DNA of 64,000 nt from Bacillota bacterium (GCA_023398495.1 JAEWSG010000206.1:14574-78573), one strand, 5' to 3'. Shown: positions 44,324 through 53,682, counted from the first letter of the stretch. Notes: a model not told the origin generated them from the sequence alone. Program-made: numbers and translations.

Positions 44324-45004
44324 ATGGCGAAAATTGAGCATATGGATAATGATAGTAATTCCTCGCTACGTGGAAAAGTATTCATCCATTTGGAAAATAA
44401 CATATTAAATGGCACATATGAAGCAGGAGACAGCCTGATTGAAACAAAACTTTCAGAAGAGCTTGGTGTTAGCAGAACGCCTATACGTGAAGCTATAAGG
44501 CAGCTTGAACTCGAAGGTCTTGTGCAGACTATACCCAATAAAGGAGCAGTAGTTACAGGAATATCAGCTAAGGATATTGATGATATTTATACAATACGGT
44601 TGATGATTGAAGGTCTCGCAGCCCGGTGGGCAGCCGAAAACATTACAGATGAAGAGCTTAAGGAGATGAAAGATTCTTTAGAATTAGAAGAATTTTACAC
44701 CGAGAAGAATGATTTGGATCATATATTGAAGCTTGATACGAAATTTCATGAAGCCATATTCAGAGCAAGTAAAAGCAGGCCGCTAATGAATATGCTAAGA
44801 AATTTTCATCACTACATTCAAAGAGCACGTACACATTCATTGAGTAAAAGTGGCAGAGCGGAGGAGGCTTTGACAGAACACAGAGCAATTTATAATGCAA
44901 TATCTTGTAAAGATGCTAAAAAAGCTGAGGAGCTTACTATAGAACATGTAAAAAAAGCCAGTTTGAATTTATTGAAAGGAGATGCATTTAAAAATGGAGT
45001 TTGA
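44324..45004 (+). CDS. GntR-family regulator, FadR (FCD) subgroup
   Basis: 226 residues from ATG 44324 after AAAGGAGGAG; an in-frame ATG at 44267 lies inside repeat A. N-terminal winged helix (LIETKLSEELGVSRTPIREAIRQLELEGL) and C-terminal FCD domain with metal-type residues (DTKFHEAIFRAS, EHRAIYNAI, EHVKKA). Its end overlaps the citrate synthase gene, so it probably regulates entry to the oxidative TCA branch, with an organic acid as effector (inference). Confidence 0.92.
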   Translation: MAKIEHMDNDSNSSLRGKVFIHLENNILNGTYEAGDSLIETKLSEELGVSRTPIREAIRQLELEGLVQTIPNKGAVVTGISAKDIDDIYTIRLMIEGLAARWAAENITDEELKEMKDSLELEEFYTEKNDLDHILKLDTKFHEAIFRASKSRPLMNMLRNFHHYIQRARTHSLSKSGRAEEALTEHRAIYNAISCKDAKKAEELTIEHVKKASLNLLKGDAFKNGV

Positions 45005-46340
45005 TGGAGCATATAGCAAATATACGGAGATTATAAAAAATAACAATAATATTGAGCCTGAAATGTTTGAGAAATATAATGTAAAACGAGGGCTTAGAAA
45101 CGCCGACGGTACAGGTGTTCTGGTAGGTATTTCAGAGGTTGGAGATGTCCATGCCTACATCATGGATGAGGGTGAAAAAATTCCTGTACAGGGAAGACTT
45201 AGATATAGGGGTATTGATATTTTTGATTTTGTAAAAGGTTTTTTGGGTGAAAACCGCCTTGGCTTTGAAGAAGCCTGTTACCTGCTTCTATTTGGAGAAC
45301 TCCCTAAAAAAGAGGAGTTGGATGAATTCTCAGCGATACTAGGGTCAAGGAGAGAATTGCCGGATTACTTTACAGAAGATATGATTTTAAAAGCACCAAG
45401 TAAAGATATTATGAACAAGCTTGCCAGAGCTGTGCTTGCATCCTATTCATATGATGATAACCCGGATGACACTAGTGTGGAAAATACATTAAGGCAGTGT
45501 ATAGACCTTATAGCGAGATTCCCAACTATGGCTGCCTATGGCTATCAGGCAAAAAGGCACTATCATGAGGGGCAAAGCCTTTTTTTGCACAGCCCGAAGC
45601 CTGAACTTAGCACGGCTGAAAATATTCTGCATATGATACGTCCTGACAGCTCGTATACCAGGTCTGAAGTTGAGATTTTAGATCTACTCCTTGTATTGCA
45701 TGCTGAGCATGGTGGTGGAAATAATTCAACCTTTGCAACCCGTGTGGTTTCATCTAGTGGTACAGATACATATTCTGCTATTGCTGCTGCTATAGGTTCA
45801 TTGAAGGGTCCAAAGCATGGTGGCGCAAATATAAAGGTAATGCAGATGATGGAGGATATAAAATCCCATGTCAAAAATTGGGCGGATGAAGGCGAAGTCG
45901 CTGACTATCTGGTAAAGATACTAAATAAGGAAGCTTATGACAGATCGGGACTGATATATGGCATGGGTCATGCCGTTTACACTCTTTCAGACCCACGTGG
46001 TATTGTGCTCAAAAGGAAAGCACAGGAATTGGCAAAGGAAACAGGTAATGAAGAAGAATACAATCTCTTTACCCTTATAGAGAGAATTTCTCCCGATGTT
46101 TTTGCAAGAGTGAAAAGATCTGATAAAGTAGTAAGTGCCAATGTGGACTTCTATTCCGGATTTGTATATAAGTCATTAGGAATACCTCATGAGCTCTATA
46201 CTCCGCTTTTTGCAATTTCAAGAATTGCAGGATGGAGTGCACACTTGATGGAGGAAATTATAAACGGTGGCAGGATTATAAGACCTGCATATAAAAATGT
46301 ACTTGGAAAAGTCCCGTATAAATCTATGAGGGATAGATAA
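44994..46340 (+). CDS. Citrate synthase, Si type
   Basis: 448 residues; condenses oxaloacetate and acetyl-CoA. Seen: GRLRYRGIDIFDFV, LHAEHGGGNNSTFATRVVSS, GSLKGPKHGGAN and catalytic YGMGHAVYTLSDPR. AAAGGAG at 44975-44981 abuts an ATG at 44982, so the ATG at 44994 (12 bases away) is the more plausible start. Overlaps the GntR gene by 11 bases. Aconitase lies 1.8 kb downstream. Some clostridia use the unrelated Re-type enzyme; this one is Si-type. 2-methylcitrate activity cannot be excluded. Confidence 0.93.
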   Translation: MEFDGAYSKYTEIIKNNNNIEPEMFEKYNVKRGLRNADGTGVLVGISEVGDVHAYIMDEGEKIPVQGRLRYRGIDIFDFVKGFLGENRLGFEEACYLLLFGELPKKEELDEFSAILGSRRELPDYFTEDMILKAPSKDIMNKLARAVLASYSYDDNPDDTSVENTLRQCIDLIARFPTMAAYGYQAKRHYHEGQSLFLHSPKPELSTAENILHMIRPDSSYTRSEVEILDLLLVLHAEHGGGNNSTFATRVVSSSGTDTYSAIAAAIGSLKGPKHGGANIKVMQMMEDIKSHVKNWADEGEVADYLVKILNKEAYDRSGLIYGMGHAVYTLSDPRGIVLKRKAQELAKETGNEEEYNLFTLIERISPDVFARVKRSDKVVSANVDFYSGFVYKSLGIPHELYTPLFAISRIAGWSAHLMEEIINGGRIIRPAYKNVLGKVPYKSMRDR

Positions 46341-46398
46341 AAATAATGCTTGGGACTACTTCAAGCTCAAGTAATGTCAAAAGTTAGCACCTTGTAAA

Positions 46399-46448
46399 TA
46401 TCGCAGAAGTCAGTGCTGTTTTTATAGCAGCTGACTCTGCGATGTTTT
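46399..46448 (+). terminator. Terminator after citrate synthase
   Basis: ATCGCAGAAGTCAGTGCTG pairs with AGCAGCTGACTCTGCGAT (two small bulges) around a T-rich loop, followed by GTTTTATTTT. Confidence 0.85.
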
Positions 46449-46520
46449 ATTTTACATAACTATTCTACATTATAGACACACTAATGAACAGTATGTTAAA
46501 ATGACACGGGTGCGGCTAAT

Positions 46521-46586
46521 ATATAAGTTTCTGCTCTGGATAACGAGAAAACTTGGTTTGATAATGTTTTCAAAGTATGAGAATAG
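46521..46586. repeat. Repeat family C, copy 3
   Basis: Matches 42410-42475 with roughly ten differences in 66 bases (ATATAAGTT, TCTGGATAACGA, AAAACTTG, TTTGATAATGTTTTCAAA). It ends 29 bases before the second MATE gene. Confidence 0.75.
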
Positions 46587-46614
46587 TATATAACTATTAT
46601 GATGAAGGTGTATT

Positions 46615-47994
46615 ATGGAAACTAGAAACGAAAATCCGTTAGGAGTTTCGAATATAAATGATTTAATAAGGAAATTTGCACTGCCAAGCATAATGGCAAT
46701 GCTTGTAGGTGCATTGTATAATATCGTAGATCAGTTTTTCATCGGAAGAAGTGTTGGGGAGCTTGGCAATGCCGCTACTAACGTTTCCTTTCCGTTAAGT
46801 ATTTCCTGCATAGCAATTGCTCTATTGTTTGGACTAGGTGGGGCATCTGCATTTAATATTTCACTTGGAGGGGGAGACAGGAAAAAAGCGGTTTATTATA
46901 TTGGTAATGCATCGGTGCTGCTCTTTGGGTGTGGTTTGATATTGTGTATAATAGCAGAGCTATTTTTGACGCCTTTGCTTGTTTTTTTCGGTTCGCCGGA
47001 AAATGTTTTGGCTTATGCAAAGACTTACACAGGTATAACTGCAATAGGATTTCCTTTTTTGATCTTTTCCACTGGTGGAGGACACCTTATAAGAGCAGAT
47101 GGAAGTCCAAAGTATACAATGCTGTGTAATCTTTCGGGAGCTGTTATAAATACAATTCTTGACCCTATATTTATATTCGGATTTGATATGGGAATGACCG
47201 GTGCTGCATTAGCAACAATTATCGGACAGGTTTTCTCTGCCTGGTTGGCTTTTCGTTATCTGCTTAATTGTAAGACGGTACACATTCAAAGACAACATTT
47301 AGTTCCAAAATGGCAATTCGCCAGAAGAATTATGACTTTAGGAGCAGCATCCTGCTTTAATCAGATTGCAATGATGATTGTTCAGATAGTACTGAACAAA
47401 TCTCTTGCGCATTATGGTGCATTGTCACACTATGGGGAATCGGTTCCATTGGCATCTGCCGGAATCATTACCAAGGTCAATCAAGTGTTTTTTGCTGTTG
47501 TTATCGGGATTTCACAAGGGATGCAACCTATTGCAAGTTTTAATTATGGAGCAAGAAAGTATGAAAGAGTAAAAAAGGTTTATTTTCTTTCGTTCATTTA
47601 TGGTATGGCAGTATCTGTACCTGCTTTTCTACTTTTTCAAATTGTTCCAAGGGGGATTATATCCATTTTCGGCTCGGGCTCACAGGAATATTACAGGTTT
47701 GCCACATTGTATTTCAGGGCATACCTTTTCTTTACGTTCATAAACTTTATACAACCTATATCATCTACTTTCTTTACAGCAATTGGTAATCCGAAAAAAG
47801 GTATCTTCCTTTCTCTGACAAGACAGATACTGTTTTTGTTGCCGTTAATTATTATATTGCCACGCTTTATGGGGATTGATGGTATTATGTATGCAGGCCC
47901 AATTGCGGATTTTGTTGCAGCCGCAGTGTCGGTGGTGATGATATCTACAGAACTACGTCATATGGGGAAAGTTAACAGTGTATCTTGTGCATAG
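46615..47994 (+). CDS. MATE-family efflux transporter (second)
   Basis: 459 residues, twelve helices. Signs: IMAMLVGALYNIVDQFFIGRSVG, LLFGLGGASAFNISLGGG and GISQGMQPIASFNYGARKYER. More like the MepA-type branch than the pump at 42590, with which it shares only the fold. AAGGTG precedes the ATG. It sits between citrate synthase and aconitase genes, with its own repeat C in front; whether the pump relates to citrate export is speculation. Confidence 0.93.
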   Translation: METRNENPLGVSNINDLIRKFALPSIMAMLVGALYNIVDQFFIGRSVGELGNAATNVSFPLSISCIAIALLFGLGGASAFNISLGGGDRKKAVYYIGNASVLLFGCGLILCIIAELFLTPLLVFFGSPENVLAYAKTYTGITAIGFPFLIFSTGGGHLIRADGSPKYTMLCNLSGAVINTILDPIFIFGFDMGMTGAALATIIGQVFSAWLAFRYLLNCKTVHIQRQHLVPKWQFARRIMTLGAASCFNQIAMMIVQIVLNKSLAHYGALSHYGESVPLASAGIITKVNQVFFAVVIGISQGMQPIASFNYGARKYERVKKVYFLSFIYGMAVSVPAFLLFQIVPRGIISIFGSGSQEYYRFATLYFRAYLFFTFINFIQPISSTFFTAIGNPKKGIFLSLTRQILFLLPLIIILPRFMGIDGIMYAGPIADFVAAAVSVVMISTELRHMGKVNSVSCA

Positions 47995-48017
47995 AAAAAA
48001 TTACTTGGGCAATTTTT

Positions 48018-48045
48018 TTGATTTTTGCTTGCTTTAGAGTATAAT
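48018..48045 (+). promoter_or_regulatory. Probable promoter of aconitase
   Basis: TTGATT at 48018-48023, 16-base spacer, TATAAT at 48040-48045. Confidence 0.6.
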
Positions 48046-48127
48046 ATTTATTGCAATACTTTTTAAAATTATATATTATTAATGCAAAATGTATTAAAGA
48101 GAACAAACCTGATTTGGAGGTCGTGAA

Positions 48128-50053
48128 ATGAGAGGTACGATTACTGAGAAAATATTATTACAGCATATGGTGGATGGCGAAGCAATTATTGGAAATGAAA
48201 TTGCTATCAAGATTGACAACACATTGACGCAGGATGCTACTGGTACTATGGCATATCTGCAGTTTGAAGCTATAGGAATGGATAGGGTTAAAACCGAGCT
48301 CAGTGTGAGTTTCGTTGACCATAATACCCTGCAGGCGGATTTCAAGAATGCTGATGATCACCGCTATCTTCAATCTGTTGCAAAACGTTATGGATTATAT
48401 TTTTCAAAGCCTGGAAACGGTATTTGCCACCAGCTGTTTTTAGAGCGTTTTGCACGTCCGGGAAAAACATTGATTGGTTCCGATAGTCACACTCCTACTG
48501 CAGGAGGAATCGGAAGCTTCGCAATGGGAGCCGGAGGTTTGGATGTTGCTGCTGCTATGGCTGGAGCACCGTTTAGAATCAAGTTTCCAAAGGTAGTTGG
48601 TGTAAAGCTTGAAGGAAAGCTTAGCGATTGGGTATCAGCAAAAGACGTTATATTGGAAGTTTTGCACAGGATAGATGTTAAGGGTGGAGTAGGTAAGGTA
48701 TTGGAGTATTGCGGACCAGGGGTCAAAACACTTTCTGTCCCTGACCGTGCGACAATTACAAATATGGGTACCGAAACAGGTTGTACAACAAGTATCTTCC
48801 CAAGCGATGAAGTAACAAAAGCTTTCCTCGAAGCACAGGGACGAGTAGATCAATGGGTTGAACTTGTTCCGTCAAAAGATGTTGAATATGATGAAATAAT
48901 TGAGATTGACTTAAGCAAATTAGAGCCAATGATAGCTCTTCCTCACAGCCCTGGAAAAGTAAAGACTGTCAGGGAAGTAGCAGGCATAAAGGTTGACCAG
49001 GTTGGTGTCGGATCTTGCACAAATTCTTCCTTGAGGGATTTAAAGATGGTTGCCAATGCATTAAAGGGAAAGACCATAAATGAAAACGTAAGTATGACAA
49101 TAAGTCCAGGTTCTCGTCAGGTTGTTGAGCATATGGTAGACAGCGGAGAAATGAACTATCTGGTACAGGCAGGAGCACGTATTTTGGAAAATTCATGCGG
49201 ACCATGTATCGGTATGGGTTCGGCACCTTGCTCTGCGGGAGTTTCAGTCCGTACTTTCAATAGAAACTTCGAAGGTAGAAGCGGAACAAAGGATGCGCAG
49301 GTTTACCTTGCAAGCCCTGAAGTTGCAGCAGCAGCGGCTCTTACAGGAATGATAACCGATCCGAGGGATTTGGGTGAATGCCCAAAAATTCAGATGCCTG
49401 ATAAATTTTTTATAAATGATAATATGATATTAAACCCCTTGCCACAAGAGGAAGCACAGAAGGTTGAAATAGTAAGGGGACCGAATATCAAGCCTTTACC
49501 GTCCTTTGATAAACTTCCGGATGTTCTCGATGGAACAGCTCTGCTCAAGGTTGGTGACAATATTACAACTGACCATATTATGCCGGCAGGTGCAAAGATT
49601 CTTCCATTGAGAAGCAATATCCCCGAGATTTCCAAGTATGTTTTCGAGGCAGTAGATGAAAATTTCTCCAAGAGAGCTCTGGAAAGCAGCGGGGGTTACA
49701 TTATTGGTGGTGAAAACTATGGACAGGGTTCAAGCCGTGAGCATGCAGCTTTGGCACCAAAGTATCTCGGAGTAAAAGCAGTTATTGTTAAATCCTTTGC
49801 AAGAATTCATCTTGCAAACCTGGTTAATTTCGGGATTGTGCCTTTGACCTTTAAGAATCCTGCAGATTATGACAGGATTGAACTGGGCGATAAGATTGAA
49901 ATTGTCATAGGTGATTTAAAAGGCGATGTTAAACTTAAGAATGTTACTAGAGGATTTGAAATTGAGCTTACCCATACATTATCTGTCTTAGATGCTGAGA
50001 TACTTAAGGTGGGCGGAAAGCTTCCGTGGATTAAGGAAAGCGTAAAGAAATAA
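48128..50053 (+). CDS. Aconitate hydratase
   Basis: 641 residues; isomerises citrate to isocitrate with a [4Fe-4S] cluster. Seen: DSHTPTAGGIGSFAMGAGG, the cluster cysteines in VGSCTNSSLRDL and NSCGPCIGMGSAP, and the swivel-domain GGENYGQGSSREHAALAP near residue 525. The length matches the short, mitochondrial-like bacterial form rather than the 900-residue AcnA. TTGGAGG precedes the ATG. Works directly after the citrate synthase encoded upstream; isocitrate dehydrogenase is not in the window. Confidence 0.95.
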   Translation: MRGTITEKILLQHMVDGEAIIGNEIAIKIDNTLTQDATGTMAYLQFEAIGMDRVKTELSVSFVDHNTLQADFKNADDHRYLQSVAKRYGLYFSKPGNGICHQLFLERFARPGKTLIGSDSHTPTAGGIGSFAMGAGGLDVAAAMAGAPFRIKFPKVVGVKLEGKLSDWVSAKDVILEVLHRIDVKGGVGKVLEYCGPGVKTLSVPDRATITNMGTETGCTTSIFPSDEVTKAFLEAQGRVDQWVELVPSKDVEYDEIIEIDLSKLEPMIALPHSPGKVKTVREVAGIKVDQVGVGSCTNSSLRDLKMVANALKGKTINENVSMTISPGSRQVVEHMVDSGEMNYLVQAGARILENSCGPCIGMGSAPCSAGVSVRTFNRNFEGRSGTKDAQVYLASPEVAAAAALTGMITDPRDLGECPKIQMPDKFFINDNMILNPLPQEEAQKVEIVRGPNIKPLPSFDKLPDVLDGTALLKVGDNITTDHIMPAGAKILPLRSNIPEISKYVFEAVDENFSKRALESSGGYIIGGENYGQGSSREHAALAPKYLGVKAVIVKSFARIHLANLVNFGIVPLTFKNPADYDRIELGDKIEIVIGDLKGDVKLKNVTRGFEIELTHTLSVLDAEILKVGGKLPWIKESVKK

Positions 50054-50136
50054 TAGTTTTATAATAGTTAAGAGTGGGAATATATATTAAAAATATGAAT
50101 TTTACTTGAAACTATGTTTACGGAAGGAGATTTTAC

Positions 50137-51321
50137 ATGATAAACGTAAAGGATAATGTCTATTGGGTTGGAATTAAGGATTGGGACTTAAGAAGGTTTC
50201 ACGGACATGAGCTGTCTACTCACAGGGGTTCTACTTACAATTCATATATAATAAAGGACGAAAAGACCGTTCTTGTTGACACTGTATGGGGACCTTACAA
50301 GGAAGAGTTCGTTGAAAATCTCGACCGGGAAATTGGTCTCAAAAATATTGACTATATTATTATAAATCATTGTGAACCTGACCATTCTGGAAGCCTTGCT
50401 TACCTTATGTCCAAAATTCCCGGTACACCTATTTACTGTTCAAAACACGGAGAGGAAAGCATCAAAAGGCATTTTCACAGTGATTGGAATTTGAATATTG
50501 TAAAAACCGGGGATAAATTAAATATAGGTAAAAGTGATCTTATCTTTGTTGAAATGCAAATGTTGCACTGGCCGGACAGTATGCTCACATACGTTACAGG
50601 AGCAAATGTAGCACTCTCAAATGATGCTTTCGGACAGCACTATTCTCCTGCGTCATTATTTAACGATGAGGTAGATGAATGTGAAATTTATCAGGAAGCC
50701 ATAAAATACTTTGCAAATATATTAACACCCTTCAGACCATTGATTTTAAAGAAAATTGAAGAAATTAAGGCATTAAATCTTCCTATAGATGTTATTGCAC
50801 CAAGCCATGGGGTAATATGGAGAAAGAATCCTGTTCAGATCATTGAAAAGTACCATGAATGGTCGCAGCCTGATTATAACGAGGGCAATGTTGTGATAGT
50901 ATATGATACAATGTATGATGCTACAAAGAAGATGGGTGAAGCTATAGGTGAAGGGCTCCTCAAGAACAACATTACTTACAAGCTTTATAATTCTTCTATT
51001 ACTGATATGAGTGATTTGATTACCGAGTTGTTTAAAGCAAGAGCTGTTATAGTTGGAAGCTGTACTGTAAATAACGGGACATTATCCTCTATTTCATTAG
51101 TACTGGAAGAAATGAAATCACGTAAAATGAAGGGGAAACCTGCAGCTGGCTTTGGAAGCTATGGTTGGAGTGGTGAAGGCGCAAAGCATATAAGTGATGC
51201 CCTTAAGAATATGGGATTCAATGTTGTAAATGAACCGATACAGTTTAAATACCAGCCGACAACTGAGGAATTAAATCAGTGTATCGAATTTGGAGATAAG
51301 TTTGCGAAAAGTCTGGTTTAG
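50137..51321 (+). CDS. Flavodiiron protein (FprA type)
   Basis: 394 residues: metallo-beta-lactamase domain with the diiron ligands in NHCEPDHSG (HxExDH, about residues 80-85), further ligands around LHWPDSM, NDAFGQHYS and PSHGVIW, then a flavodoxin domain (VVIVYDTMYDATKKMG). Reduces oxygen to water or nitric oxide to nitrous oxide, protecting an anaerobe. GGAAGGAG precedes the ATG. No rubredoxin or reductase gene adjoins it. Confidence 0.95.
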   Translation: MINVKDNVYWVGIKDWDLRRFHGHELSTHRGSTYNSYIIKDEKTVLVDTVWGPYKEEFVENLDREIGLKNIDYIIINHCEPDHSGSLAYLMSKIPGTPIYCSKHGEESIKRHFHSDWNLNIVKTGDKLNIGKSDLIFVEMQMLHWPDSMLTYVTGANVALSNDAFGQHYSPASLFNDEVDECEIYQEAIKYFANILTPFRPLILKKIEEIKALNLPIDVIAPSHGVIWRKNPVQIIEKYHEWSQPDYNEGNVVIVYDTMYDATKKMGEAIGEGLLKNNITYKLYNSSITDMSDLITELFKARAVIVGSCTVNNGTLSSISLVLEEMKSRKMKGKPAAGFGSYGWSGEGAKHISDALKNMGFNVVNEPIQFKYQPTTEELNQCIEFGDKFAKSLV

Positions 51322-51352
51322 ATAGATTTACTGCGGAAAGTAGACAAATAAC

Positions 51353-51383
51353 AGGGGTTGGCTGTTGGCCAACCCCTTTACTG
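51353..51383. terminator. Terminator after the flavodiiron gene
   Basis: AGGGGTTGGC pairs with GCCAACCCCT around a TGTTG loop, followed by TTTA. It lies between converging genes and could serve both. Confidence 0.8.
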
Positions 51384-51392
51384 CATTTATGC

Positions 51393-51665
51393 TTACCTTA
51401 ACTCAACATCGAAAGAGTAGTTCATACCAGAGTTGTTATCCCAGTTGTCAGCACTGTCCTTAAACGCCAAATTAAGCTTTTCAGGTGATGTTAGCGGAAT
51501 TTCGGCTTCAAATCCCTCGTGGGTCTTGGACATTTTTACGTTTGTCTGGTTCTCCCAGTCTGAACCATATCCGAGACGCATGTAAACTGCATCAGCACCG
51601 GAATTATAAAGTAATCCTTTATACTTGACTGTTGTTTTTTCACCTTCTGCTACAACATTTGGCAT
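51393..51665 (-). CDS. Stand-alone CBM25-like starch-binding protein
   Basis: 90 residues from ATG 51665 (GGAG 8 bases upstream; an in-frame ATG at 51701 is also possible). The whole protein resembles one carbohydrate-binding module of family 25/53: KYKGLLYNSGAD, MRLGYGSDWEN, KDSADNWDNNSGMNYSF. There is no signal peptide, enzyme domain or dockerin, so it should stay in the cytoplasm, perhaps on glycogen. Polysaccharide target inferred from the family. Confidence 0.75.
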   Translation of the reverse strand: MPNVVAEGEKTTVKYKGLLYNSGADAVYMRLGYGSDWENQTNVKMSKTHEGFEAEIPLTSPEKLNLAFKDSADNWDNNSGMNYSFDVELR

Positions 51666-51771
51666 AATAATAACTCCGTTTTGAATATAACTGTTATACA
51701 TTATTGAACCAGCCCTTTCACTGTTTTATTGAGTTCCATAGATAGTATTCTAAGTTCAAAGTGATTATATA

Positions 51772-51799
51772 CTAGTGCTTTTTAACATTACAAATTTCA
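51772..51799. repeat. Repeat family A, end fragment
   Basis: CTAGTGCTT then TTAACATTAC and AAATTTC: matches the reverse complement of 3652-3677 base for base over about 26 bases. Only the end is present. Confidence 0.7.
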
Positions 51800-51886
51800 T
51801 TGATAATACTGGAATTTTTTTAAAATACTTTTTATGTTATAATAATTATAGCTGTTTTTAGAAAAGTACGAGAAGGTGAAAAGTAT

Positions 51887-52237
51887 ATGGGTGACATGTT
51901 TTTTGTTAACTTGTTAAAATCTTTTATTGTTCTGGGAGGCTTTGCAATAGTCTTTGGGTTCTTGTGCCTTATAGTTGTATATTTTATCGATTCAAGAGGT
52001 GTGAGAGAAAATTACAGCAGTTTTGGCACAACGTTAGGCAATGCATTGTTTATAATGCAAAACATATTTCAGCCCCAGTCAAAGGTGCAGACAGAGCAGG
52101 TGATTTGGGTAAAAAAAAGGCGAACTCCGGTAGAAAGAAGAGTTTTAGGATTATCGGAGTTGCACTATGATAAAATAAGTATTAGAGGGATTAAGATTAT
52201 AAAAAATAAAAGGTTTTATGTAAAATCAGGATTTTAA
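51887..52237 (+). CDS. Hypothetical small membrane protein
   Basis: 116 residues with one long hydrophobic helix (about 9-34) and a basic cytoplasmic tail (WVKKRRTPVERRVLG). GAAGGTG precedes the ATG; TATAAT at 51838-51843 may be its -10. Its last 12 bases overlap the end of the converging gene. No family recognised. Confidence 0.6.
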   Translation: MGDMFFVNLLKSFIVLGGFAIVFGFLCLIVVYFIDSRGVRENYSSFGTTLGNALFIMQNIFQPQSKVQTEQVIWVKKRRTPVERRVLGLSELHYDKISIRGIKIIKNKRFYVKSGF

Positions 52238-52615
52238 AATTTCATGAATTTGTAGAACTTTTTCAATAAGGTTCCTTCTATCTCCACTGATGGCAGGTTT
52301 CACTATTTCAAGTGTTTTTACAAGACCATCACTGTTCACATGCCTTTCTGACTGCATGCTCTTTAAGTGTTGCTTAAGATTTTTGTATGTATTCTGATAG
52401 ATGGTGGTTCTTTGCAGTCTGTCATTTAGCGAATTTCTTTGGGGCTCTGGGGAGTACTGTGCAATAACACTAAGCATTTGCATAATTAGTTCAACATTGC
52501 TTATCTCCTGCCCTGATTCAGAACTTCTTTGATTTAATGAATTTGTCGCAGTTTTGATTTTATATGCAGCATTTATTCCGTTTGTTATCTGTTCAAGTTT
52601 CTGATATTTGTTCAT
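52226..52615 (-). CDS. Hypothetical cytoplasmic helical protein
   Basis: 129 residues, no signal or membrane segment, mostly helical (IMQMLSVIAQYSP, TIYQNTYKNLKQHLKSMQ). AAGGAG precedes the ATG by 5-6 bases, so translation is credible. Converges with and overlaps the previous gene by 12 bases. No family recognised. Confidence 0.6.
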   Translation of the reverse strand: MNKYQKLEQITNGINAAYKIKTATNSLNQRSSESGQEISNVELIMQMLSVIAQYSPEPQRNSLNDRLQRTTIYQNTYKNLKQHLKSMQSERHVNSDGLVKTLEIVKPAISGDRRNLIEKVLQIHEILKS

Positions 52616-52685
52616 GTCTACTCCTTAAATATCATTCTCTGGTTTATATTATGTTAAATATGAAAGTTTCGTTACAAATAAGTTA

Positions 52686-52715
52686 TTGAAAAGCATTGCT
52701 TTAACAGTATATAAT
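52686..52715 (+). promoter_or_regulatory. Promoter of the short dockerin gene
   Basis: TTGAAA at 52686-52691, 18-base spacer, TATAAT at 52710-52715. Confidence 0.65.
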
Positions 52716-52737
52716 TAATTTAATGGGGGGAGATAGA

Positions 52738-53634
52738 ATGAAAAAAATATCTTTATTTATGGTGGTTACTATTTTAGTTAGTGTATTAAGTTTGACAGCG
52801 TTTGCTGACGAACTATACAAGTTTGAAAAATGGAAAGGCGTTCTTTATACTGATTCTAAAATCATTACAGTTACTGAAAATTCGCAATTTGACATATCTG
52901 TTACAAATATATCAATAGACTTATTTAATGATCTTAATAATATAGGTTTAAGTGGAACTATTAATTCTGAAAAGTCAAAGAATAACTTCCAAACAAGTGG
53001 AAGAGCGTACATTTCCCCGAGTGTTATACACAATGGGAAAAAACTATTAATTGACTTAGATGAGACACGAGACTATAAGTTTTTGTCATTTTCAATTGAA
53101 GAAAATGCAAGAACAGAGATGCTATTAAAGCCGAATCGTGCCAAAGAAGATGCAACTATGGTTACTTTAGTGGCTCTGGATAAGAAAACAAATGATATTT
53201 TACATTTTGAGGACGAAATTAAAAATGATGATTTATTTGAATTAGTTAAGAGTAAATCTTTAAATCTAAACACAAATTTAGATAGCGAAGAACTTGAAGA
53301 AAAGTTAATTAAGCTAGAAAGATGGTATCTGCCTTATATTGATTTTGAGAGTAATGACGCAGGAAAATCTGACAGTTTAACAGATTTGGTTTCAGCCCAA
53401 AAGGTGATGTACGGAGATGTCGACGGAAACGGAACCATAAATAGTATTGATTTTGCGAAAATGAGGCAATTTTTACTTGGCTGGACAGTAAATGGTTTTA
53501 ACAGAGATTTAGCGGATGTTGACGGAAATAGAATGTTGAATAATATTGACTTTGATTCGATTAGTAAATATCTTCTTGGATATATTGACGAATTTCCTGC
53601 TTCTACATATTCTGCTGTAATACCAAGTATCTAA
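52738..53634 (+). CDS. Secreted dockerin protein of unknown function
   Basis: 298 residues from ATG 52738 after GGGGGGAG. Signal peptide 1-23 (cut near AFA|DE), about 200 residues that I cannot assign (beta-rich, many charged residues), then a C-terminal type I dockerin (about 225-288). The first F-hand, DVDGNGTINSIDF, is standard; the second, DVDGNRMLNNIDF, has Arg in the calcium loop where Gly is usual and a changed recognition helix. Probably a cellulosome component. Confidence 0.82.
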   Translation: MKKISLFMVVTILVSVLSLTAFADELYKFEKWKGVLYTDSKIITVTENSQFDISVTNISIDLFNDLNNIGLSGTINSEKSKNNFQTSGRAYISPSVIHNGKKLLIDLDETRDYKFLSFSIEENARTEMLLKPNRAKEDATMVTLVALDKKTNDILHFEDEIKNDDLFELVKSKSLNLNTNLDSEELEEKLIKLERWYLPYIDFESNDAGKSDSLTDLVSAQKVMYGDVDGNGTINSIDFAKMRQFLLGWTVNGFNRDLADVDGNRMLNNIDFDSISKYLLGYIDEFPASTYSAVIPSI

Positions 53635-53653
53635 AAGTTTTGTCGTAAAAACA

Positions 53654-53682
53654 TTGAAATATGAAAAACAAACGCCTATAAT
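53654..53682 (+). promoter_or_regulatory. Promoter of the homocysteine cluster
   Basis: TTGAAA at 53654-53659, 17-base spacer, TATAAT at 53677-53682. No SAM riboswitch fits in the 36 bases before the gene. Confidence 0.75.
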
